The position numbers and the translations under genes are program-made. From NCBI GenBank assembly GCA_964507825.1, contig CAZDQM010000039.1, positions 1-9,532 of the forward strand: a DNA stretch of 9,532 nucleotides. The letters are read 5' to 3'. Shown piece after piece: positions 5,635-9,532 of this stretch. The notes beneath the pieces are model-generated. The model saw nothing but the letters and a program-made list of their open reading frames with translations. It did not search any database and was not told the DNA's origin. The DNA is from JAWVZS01 sp964507825. GTDB lineage: Archaea; Thermoproteota; Nitrososphaeria; Nitrososphaerales; Nitrosopumilaceae. Each line of letters starts with the position of its first letter. Positions within the stretch are counted from its first letter, which is position 1.

Positions 5635-6042
5635 TTACGTGCTGTTTGCCTGCATCGGAGGCAATACGAATATCTTATCCGGCCTGACTCTAAGAATGAT
5701 TCTCTTTTCTCCGGGCCGCTTGAACGGGTAGGCATCTAGTCCGAGATATTTTTTGGCAAGCTTGTCAGCATGCTCGTACTCATAATCTGCAATTATTTCA
5801 ACCACGGTTCCGCGAATCGTAGTCATGTGCAACGGATCATTGTGCGATACAGCAGATACTGCCACCCTAGGATCGCGCAAGACGTTTTTGTGCTTGACCC
5901 TTCCCTCTGCCGTGTTTATCAGTATGTGGCCATCCTCATAATTGGCCCATACCGGCGACAGCTGTGGCGCGCCGTCTTGCATCAGGGTTGCAACATAGAC
6001 TAGGTTTCGGTCCTCGAATAGTGATGACGCTTTTTCATCCAT
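5635..6042 (-). CDS. PPOX-class split-barrel flavin/F420-dependent protein (Rv1155-like)
   Basis: A 135-aa cytoplasmic protein of the pyridoxamine-5'-phosphate-oxidase-like split beta-barrel superfamily, closest in pattern to the Rv1155-type 'probable F420-dependent' group, whose usual length is 130-150 aa. Diagnostic segments are YVATLMQDGAPQLSPVWANY (16-35), ILINTAEGRVKHKNVLRDPR (40-59), where the K/R cluster normally contacts the cofactor phosphate, VAVSAVSHNDP (60-70), and RGTVVEI (77-83). These proteins bind FMN or F420 as homodimers and reduce small substrates; the substrate cannot be read from sequence. F420 use would suit an archaeon but is inferred. ATG 6042 is supported by a TATA box 26 bp upstream. 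The ArsR-like gene upstream is on the same strand, 164 bp away, with a separate promoter between them. Confidence 0.88.
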   Translation of the reverse strand: MDEKASSLFEDRNLVYVATLMQDGAPQLSPVWANYEDGHILINTAEGRVKHKNVLRDPRVAVSAVSHNDPLHMTTIRGTVVEIIADYEYEHADKLAKKYLGLDAYPFKRPGEKRIILRVRPDKIFVLPPMQANST

Positions 6043-6065
6043 GGCGCGCTAATCCGCAGACTGCC

Positions 6066-6071
6066 TTTAAG
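6066..6071 (-). promoter_or_regulatory. TATA box of the PPOX-family gene
   Basis: Minus-strand CTTAAA is centred 26 bp upstream of ATG 6042, indicating leaderless transcription. Confidence 0.55.
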
Positions 6072-6091
6072 TTTTTGTCCCAGCCCGCTGA

Positions 6092-6112
6092 GATACCGGA
6101 TATCGCGGTATC
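6092..6112. promoter_or_regulatory. Inverted repeat upstream of the PPOX promoter (possible operator)
   Basis: Arms GATACCG (6092-6098) and CGGTATC (6106-6112) are perfect and enclose GATATCG, which itself contains the palindrome GATATC. It lies roughly 50-70 bp upstream of the PPOX start, just beyond the TATA box. An activator or regulator site is possible, but a 3' hairpin of the upstream gene cannot be excluded. Confidence 0.4.
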
Positions 6113-6206
6113 ATATAGTGCTCAGTCTTTAGCGCCGTATGAAATACCAGTAAAAATATCCACACTAGTCGCGTTCAGTTAACTCACGGGTTACATTGAA
6201 TGATAA

Positions 6207-6707
6207 TCATTTGGATTTTGGTCTTTCTAGGATGTCGGTGACCGCCCTGTTCATGATCTCCAACATCAGATACTGGGAATATTCATCACCGATTTTCCTA
6301 GATTTTTCAGTCTTTGGGGTTATGGATTTCAGTATCTTCTCCATTTTTGTCGAGGCGCTTTTAATCTGTGCCGAGTATTTTGACTCAAAGTCGTCAGGAA
6401 TATCATACCCCAACAGCTTTGTGGATGTGCCGTAAAACTTTGTAATGGCACCGCGGGCCTCCTCGATCTTGATGACCTCGATCAGTCCAGATGCCTTCAG
6501 AATGTCCAAGTGATGCCGGACCGTTGTAAGGGCCTTTTTGTATCCCGCCTTGCCCAATTCCTTGGAGATCTGCTCTGCGCTCAGTGAGTTATGGTACAGT
6601 ATCTCCAGTATCTTTGCGCGTGACGGATCTTCAATTGCACGCGCGTGATCCACGCTAGTCGTGATTATTCTGCTTACCTTGATCTGCTTTTCCAACAGTG
6701 TTGACAT
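6207..6707 (-). CDS. ArsR-like winged-helix transcriptional regulator
   Basis: A 166-aa protein from ATG 6707. Residues 22-81 form a winged helix: ARAIEDPSRAKILEILY (22-38) is the ArsR-type first helix, SAEQISKELG (43-52) the positioning helix, and TTVRHHLDILKASGLIEVIK (61-80) the recognition helix leading into the wing, which ends ARGAITKFYG (84-93). The C-terminal part (about 104-160) is helical and charged and may mediate dimerisation. No cysteine or histidine cluster typical of metal-sensing ArsR proteins is visible, so the signal is unknown. This architecture is common in Thaumarchaeota. A TTG at 6725 would add six residues, but ATG 6707 sits 28 bp from a TATA-like CTTTTAG. Its target may be the downstream PPOX gene or itself; this is only proximity-based inference. 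Confidence 0.85.
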   Translation of the reverse strand: MSTLLEKQIKVSRIITTSVDHARAIEDPSRAKILEILYHNSLSAEQISKELGKAGYKKALTTVRHHLDILKASGLIEVIKIEEARGAITKFYGTSTKLLGYDIPDDFESKYSAQIKSASTKMEKILKSITPKTEKSRKIGDEYSQYLMLEIMNRAVTDILERPKSK

Positions 6708-6731
6708 GTAACTGATGCTAGGCAAATCAAG

Positions 6732-6738
6732 CTAAAAG
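6732..6738 (-). promoter_or_regulatory. TATA-like box of the winged-helix regulator gene
   Basis: Minus-strand CTTTTAG is centred about 28 bp upstream of ATG 6707. It favours that start over TTG 6725, which would be only 10 bp away. Confidence 0.4.
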
Positions 6739-6959
6739 AACCCCATATCATATTTTTTTGTCTAATCGCATCAATTTTTTTCCACTATCATAATCGTTCC
6801 AGCCAAACATATACACTGATACCATAATCAAAATTATGCAATCGGTATAATCATTTTAGATGTATTATGACTTGTATAGTATCATATATCAAAATTATCA
6901 TACCTATACGAATAAATTAATATTAAAATCATTAAAATGATAATAAAACTAGAAAGATG

Positions 6960-6974
6960 AAAAAATATCAAAAA
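6960..6974 (-). terminator. Possible U-rich terminator of purC
   Basis: On the minus strand two T-runs (T5 at 6970-6974 and T6 at 6960-6965) follow the purC stop by about 80-95 nt. Archaeal termination typically occurs at T-runs. The spacing is long and no strong hairpin precedes it. Confidence 0.35.
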
Positions 6975-7054
6975 TACGCTTCGATCGGCGGATCCCGGTA
7001 CCGCGCGTGCAAGATCAAGGCAATAATCAGATTACGGCAGGAATCAAAATCGAG

Positions 7055-7879
7055 TTACAGGGCGTGGCCAGTCATACTCTGATACGAGGATACGTAGCGG
7101 CTCGTCATCTTTTCTATAATCTCGCTAGGGATTGCAGGCGGAACCGGGTTTTGACCCGAGTTCCTTGCATCATCAAACCTTCTTGCGTGTCCGTTTTCGG
7201 TAAGCCAGTCACGAAGAATCTGCTTGTCATAAGACTCTTGCTTGGCACCCACCCGGTACGTCTTTTTTGGCCACAGTCGATACTCGTCAGGACCGATGGA
7301 GTCGCCTAGGATTATATCATCACCATCAAGGCCGAATTCCAGCTTTAGGTCCGCAAGAATAAAGCCGGCCGAGTCGGCCACAGAGGCCATTTTGTTGTAG
7401 ATTTCAATGGATTTTGCAGAGAGTAGATCAAACTGCCTGCCCGTTACAAGGTTCATTGCAAGCGCGGTCTCCCTGTCCACGGGCATATCGTGCGCGGCCT
7501 TTGTGGTGGGATCAAAAAGTGGCTCTGAAAGTCTTGCTGCAACCACCGTCTGCGTCCCTTCAGGAATTCGTATATTGCCACTCTTCGAGCGCCTCACTAG
7601 ACTCCCATAAAAATACCCCCGTACCACGCACTCCATCATGATCATTCTCATTTTTTTGACGACGATCTCCGTGTCAGATTCCCTCCTTACAAAATGGTTT
7701 TTGATCGGCAGTTTTTCAAACCAGTATTGCGCAAACTTGCACAGCACCTCCCCCTTTTTTGGTATATTCTCTGGGAACTGCACATCGTATGCAGAGACTC
7801 GATCACTGAACCTGAATAAAAGATGCTCATCATCATACTCGTAAATGTCCTTTACTTTACCGGATGCGATAAACTTCAA
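7055..7879 (-). CDS. purC: Phosphoribosylaminoimidazole-succinocarboxamide synthase (SAICAR synthetase)
   Basis: This enzyme catalyses the ATP-dependent ligation of aspartate to CAIR, giving SAICAR in de novo purine synthesis in the cytoplasm. The 274-aa protein has the family motifs in order: GKVKDIYE (7-14, ATP-binding loop), FSDRVSAYDV (24-33), PIKNHFV (58-64), VVRGYFYGSLV (85-95), the signature-like EPLFDPTTKAAHD (119-131), FILADLKLEFG (173-183), and LGDSIGPDEYRLWP (191-204). The length is between bacterial PurC (about 237) and fungal Ade1 (about 306), with the extended C-terminus ending QILRDWL...SEIIEKMTSRY. The start is TTG 7879: the codon immediately upstream is an in-frame TAG, and the ATP loop begins six residues later, so no other start is possible. 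No other pur gene is in the window. Confidence 0.95.
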   Translation of the reverse strand: MKFIASGKVKDIYEYDDEHLLFRFSDRVSAYDVQFPENIPKKGEVLCKFAQYWFEKLPIKNHFVRRESDTEIVVKKMRMIMMECVVRGYFYGSLVRRSKSGNIRIPEGTQTVVAARLSEPLFDPTTKAAHDMPVDRETALAMNLVTGRQFDLLSAKSIEIYNKMASVADSAGFILADLKLEFGLDGDDIILGDSIGPDEYRLWPKKTYRVGAKQESYDKQILRDWLTENGHARRFDDARNSGQNPVPPAIPSEIIEKMTSRYVSSYQSMTGHAL

Positions 7880-7904
7880 CTAAATTGAGACAATAGTGCC
7901 AAGA

Positions 7905-7911
7905 AATTAAT
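7905..7911 (-). promoter_or_regulatory. TATA-like box of purC
   Basis: Minus-strand GATTAATTT overlaps this interval, centred about 29 bp upstream of TTG 7879. It is compatible with a leaderless or nearly leaderless mRNA. Confidence 0.4.
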
Positions 7912-7988
7912 CTTATTGTATAGAGTCGGCATTCGTGAGCATGTAAATAGTTCAATGGTCGCAAGCCGCAATCAGTAGTAATGATACA

Positions 7989-8004
7989 ATTAAACAGGTT
8001 TAAT
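7989..8004. repeat. Perfect inverted repeat in the purC/8084-gene spacer
   Basis: Arms ATTAAAC (7989-7995) and GTTTAAT (7998-8004) are separated by AG. It is about 80 nt past the stop of the gene at 8084-8470 and about 110 nt upstream of the purC start. It may be an operator for purC or a 3' structure. Confidence 0.4.
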
Positions 8005-8083
8005 ATCACATGACAGGCATTCCTAGCACACGAGTAGTAACGAACAATATGTGGCAGTTTCACGTATTTTTCCCGGCCGCGGT

Positions 8084-8470
8084 TCAAGAGCCCATCATTC
8101 CGACCATCTTGGGCGGACTTCGATACGCCTTGCTGACAAGTATGTCATTGTCCGCGGTTACCGTGACATAATGCATCGAATTGTTCTGGGGCGGTGAGAC
8201 TATGATCTTCTTGCCTGGCTCCAGTGTTCCTAGGTACAGGGTATCGCCCCCACCAAAGTTCACGAGCGTCCCAGTCAGCGGCTGCGAGCCGGTATTTTGT
8301 ATGGTAACGCGTGCGGTGACAAAGAGGCTCTGCCTGTCTAGTAGCGGGTCGACATAGATGTCATATCTCTCCGTTGCAATCATCATGTCTGAAAGGTTCA
8401 TCATGGTGACCGCGCCCACCGCCACAATTGCCCCCACTCCAACAAGCAAGATATAGCGATACGATCCCAA
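8084..8470 (-). CDS. Small membrane-anchored protein with an extracytoplasmic beta domain
   Basis: A 128-aa protein. Residues 5-24 (RYILLVGVGAIVAVGAVTMM) are a TM anchor. Residues 35-115 look like an immunoglobulin-like domain, with RQSLFVTARVTIQNTGSQPL (46-65) then GTLEPGKKIIVSPP (81-94). The 'NTGsqPltg...' and 'l.PGk' spacing resembles FxLYD/CARDB-type domains of archaeal envelope proteins. The tail is Met-rich (MVGMMGS). The start is TTG 8470: the preceding codon is an in-frame TGA, and a TATA box (CTTAATTATTA) is centred 26 bp upstream. No functional partner is evident; the gene is flanked by purC and a DUF427 gene with separate promoters. Function unknown. Confidence 0.7.
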   Translation of the reverse strand: MGSYRYILLVGVGAIVAVGAVTMMNLSDMMIATERYDIYVDPLLDRQSLFVTARVTIQNTGSQPLTGTLVNFGGGDTLYLGTLEPGKKIIVSPPQNNSMHYVTVTADNDILVSKAYRSPPKMVGMMGS

Positions 8471-8490
8471 TCAAATCAAGATGGCAGGGC

Positions 8491-8501
8491 TAATAATTAA
8501 G
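8491..8501 (-). promoter_or_regulatory. TATA box of the 128-aa membrane protein gene
   Basis: Minus-strand CTTAATTATTA is centred 26 bp upstream of TTG 8470, supporting that non-ATG start and leaderless transcription. Confidence 0.55.
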
Positions 8502-8653
8502 ACTAGTTATATTCTCAAATGGAAATGGCACGATACAATATCGCTTCACTTGTACTGCGGCAACCATCAAGTTTTTTGCCAAATGCAATCCCTTGGCGGC
8601 GCATGATAACATGTAGGAATAAAGGATGTCTAGATTCCGGATTTGTAATGGTG

Positions 8654-8935
8654 CTATTCCACCACGGTTACGCCGTTCCAAAAAGCAATCATGTCCTTGA
8701 TCTTTTTTGCGGCATCGTTTGGCTCGGCATAATACCATGCACAGTTCCTATTGGTATTGCCGTTGACCGTTACAGAGTAATAGTTGGCAGTTCCCTTCCA
8801 ACCACAAAACGAAGTAAAGTCGGTCTTTGTAAAAAATTCCTCCCTTATGGAGTCAGGTGGAAAGTAATGATTCCCCTCGACAACCACGGTCCGGCTGCTC
8901 TCTGCAATTACTTGATTGTTCCAGACGGCTTTCAT
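8654..8935 (-). CDS. DUF427 family protein
   Basis: A compact 93-aa protein with the complete DUF427 (PF04248) pattern: MKAVWNNQVIAES at the N-terminus, VVVEGNHYFPPDSI (17-30), TSFCGWKGTANYY (41-53), the conserved AWYYAEP (66-72), and IAFWNGVTVVE at the end (83-93). Family members are about 90-120 aa, found in bacteria and archaea, and form a small beta barrel. The conserved C44/W46 and Tyr/Trp residues line a putative pocket, but the activity is not established. ATG 8935 is supported by family alignment and by a TATA box 25 bp upstream. The gene is transcribed alone; 183 bp with no visible gene separates it from the next gene. Confidence 0.9.
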   Translation of the reverse strand: MKAVWNNQVIAESSRTVVVEGNHYFPPDSIREEFFTKTDFTSFCGWKGTANYYSVTVNGNTNRNCAWYYAEPNDAAKKIKDMIAFWNGVTVVE

Positions 8936-8956
8936 GGATCATGGTTCAAACAAGAG

Positions 8957-8963
8957 ACATAAG
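8957..8963 (-). promoter_or_regulatory. TATA-like box of the DUF427 gene
   Basis: Minus-strand CTTATGT is centred 25 bp upstream of ATG 8935. Confidence 0.45.
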
Positions 8964-8991
8964 AAGATTGTCCATATAGCAATGCTCGCAA

Positions 8992-9050
8992 ATTCATGAT
9001 CATTACACGCCATTAGACTTGCCATCATATCTGCAAATTTCATCATGAAT
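8992..9050. repeat. Spaced inverted repeat between the DUF427 gene and the recombinase remnant
   Basis: ATTCATGAT (8992-9000) is the reverse complement of ATCATGAAT (9042-9050), 41 nt apart. Each lies next to a GCAAATT word. It could be a regulatory or element-end sequence; there is no further support. Confidence 0.3.
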
Positions 9051-9071
9051 AGTACAAGCTGCATACAACAT

Positions 9072-9297
9072 CTAATTTTTACAAGGTTCAGGCGATATCA
9101 TTTTCTCATACCCTCCTAGCAAATCGATGAAATTCTCACGAGTCTGCTCCATGAGGGATTTTGTAACATATATGAGTGTTGCCATATGTCCGGCGGGTCG
9201 CCTCTGTCCTGATGCCCTGCAGGAACATTTCAAACGGCTTTGTACGCGCTGTGATAAACCCTTCGTTCTGTAACTCCACCCTTGTAATCCTAATCAT
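9072..9297 (-). pseudogene. Remnant of a tyrosine recombinase N-terminal (core-binding) domain, frameshifted
   Basis: From ATG 9297 the frame reads MIRITRVELQNEGFITARTK then PFEMFLQGIRTEATRRTY (9237-9184). The 'fL.GIrsEaTrrTY' segment is the characteristic start of the SAM-like core-binding domain of archaeal phage-type integrases. After GNT the frame derails and stops at 9136. A one-base shift at about 9175-9180 restores TLIYVTKSLMEQTRENFIDL then LGGYEKMISPEPCKN, ending at TAG 9072. That part keeps the expected Y-x3-L spacing and continues as an amphipathic helical stretch. The catalytic R-HxxR-Y domain is absent, so the gene is a frameshifted, truncated relic. No tRNA or att duplication is visible next to it. 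The start is uncertain; the frame is open back to 9366. Confidence 0.6.
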
Positions 9298-9505
9298 GAT
9301 CCGGATACGCCTCTGAATCCATAAAAGCGCCTGCAGAGGTCTGAGTCCTGCGCGCCACCATGACATTCATCCCACGGTTTTCGTTTTTTGAGATTTTCCT
9401 GATCATTTTTTCTACTTGTAGGAGCTCAAAAGAGTGCCAGAATGGGAGCGCAGGTCTAGAGGTATTCGGGACAGAAATGGGGTGTGTCTTGACGGGATTT
9501 AGCAT
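9290..9505 (-). CDS. Hypothetical 71-aa ORF overlapping the recombinase remnant
   Basis: The ORF from ATG 9505 to TAG 9290 is closed upstream by an in-frame TAG two codons before the ATG. It encodes a basic peptide with a Lys/Arg-rich centre (LQVEKMIRKISKNENRGMNV). Its stop overlaps ATG 9297 of the recombinase remnant (ATGATTAG), a layout typical of translationally coupled genes, which is the only contextual support. No family is recognised, and the upstream promoter position falls at the window edge. It may be a non-coding frame or a decayed gene. Confidence 0.22.
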   Translation of the reverse strand: MLNPVKTHPISVPNTSRPALPFWHSFELLQVEKMIRKISKNENRGMNVMVARRTQTSAGAFMDSEAYPDHD

Positions 9506-9532
9506 AGGGCGCTAGTGCCAATTCGTGACCTC

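Larger units (their letters stand above)
6726..7054. other. AT-rich intergenic island
   Basis: The spacer between purC and the regulator gene has no supported gene. From about 6740 to 6975 it is far more AT-rich than its surroundings. It contains a perfect hairpin CATAAT-CAAA-ATTATG (6823-6838), ATCATT-AA-AATGAT (6928-6941), the word ATCAAAATTAT twice (once inside that first hairpin), and runs of T and A. It then switches abruptly at about 6978 to GC-rich DNA. It may hold regulatory sites for the winged-helix gene. I see no tRNA or clear origin motif. Confidence 0.4.

Noticed and set aside
6975..7020. tRNA-like TTCGATC word in the GC-rich stretch after the AT island
   Set aside because: The flanking bases do not form a T-arm stem, and no acceptor, D or anticodon arms can be drawn on either strand.
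8519..8962. 147-aa plus-strand frame over the DUF427 gene
   Set aside because: It is antisense to a complete DUF427 gene with all family motifs and its own promoter.

Overview
The window looks like a piece of an ammonia-oxidising archaeon genome (Nitrososphaerota/Thaumarchaeota). This is inferred from four things: the protein repertoire (archaeal DUF2299-like protein, thaumarchaeal-style winged-helix regulator, LivJ-like binding protein with a long extra C-terminal region, single-TM extracytoplasmic proteins), archaeal TATA boxes in place of bacterial -35/-10 promoters, a TATA-to-start-codon distance of about 25 bp that implies leaderless mRNAs, and frequent TTG starts. I cannot name a species.

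Left edge (1-1303), accessory/defence zone: the leader-distal end of a CRISPR array (two 36-nt repeats, the last one degenerate at its 3' end), then a frameshifted remnant of a DDE transposase, then a two-gene HEPN/MNT module resembling a toxin-antitoxin pair. No cas genes are visible.

Middle-left (1304-2912): a DUF2299-like gene lies between two 22-bp palindromic elements that are exact reverse complements of each other. Next comes a 476-bp non-coding stretch with a duplicated C-run motif and several nested or competing hairpins, then a small membrane-anchored extracytoplasmic protein.

Centre (2988-6707), all on the minus strand: a 739-aa secreted type-1 periplasmic-binding-fold protein without a permease or ATPase beside it, a probable 58-aa hydrophobic protein, a split-barrel flavin/F420 (PPOX-family) protein, and an ArsR-like winged-helix regulator.

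Right (6726-9532): an AT-rich spacer, purC (SAICAR synthetase), a small membrane-anchored beta-domain protein and a DUF427 protein, all minus strand. At the right edge is a broken remnant of the N-terminal part of a tyrosine recombinase, preceded by a small overlapping ORF. Mobile-element debris therefore lies at both edges of a block of mostly ordinary chromosomal genes. Apart from HEPN-MNT, the genes look singly transcribed from their own TATA boxes, so little functional linkage between neighbours can be claimed.
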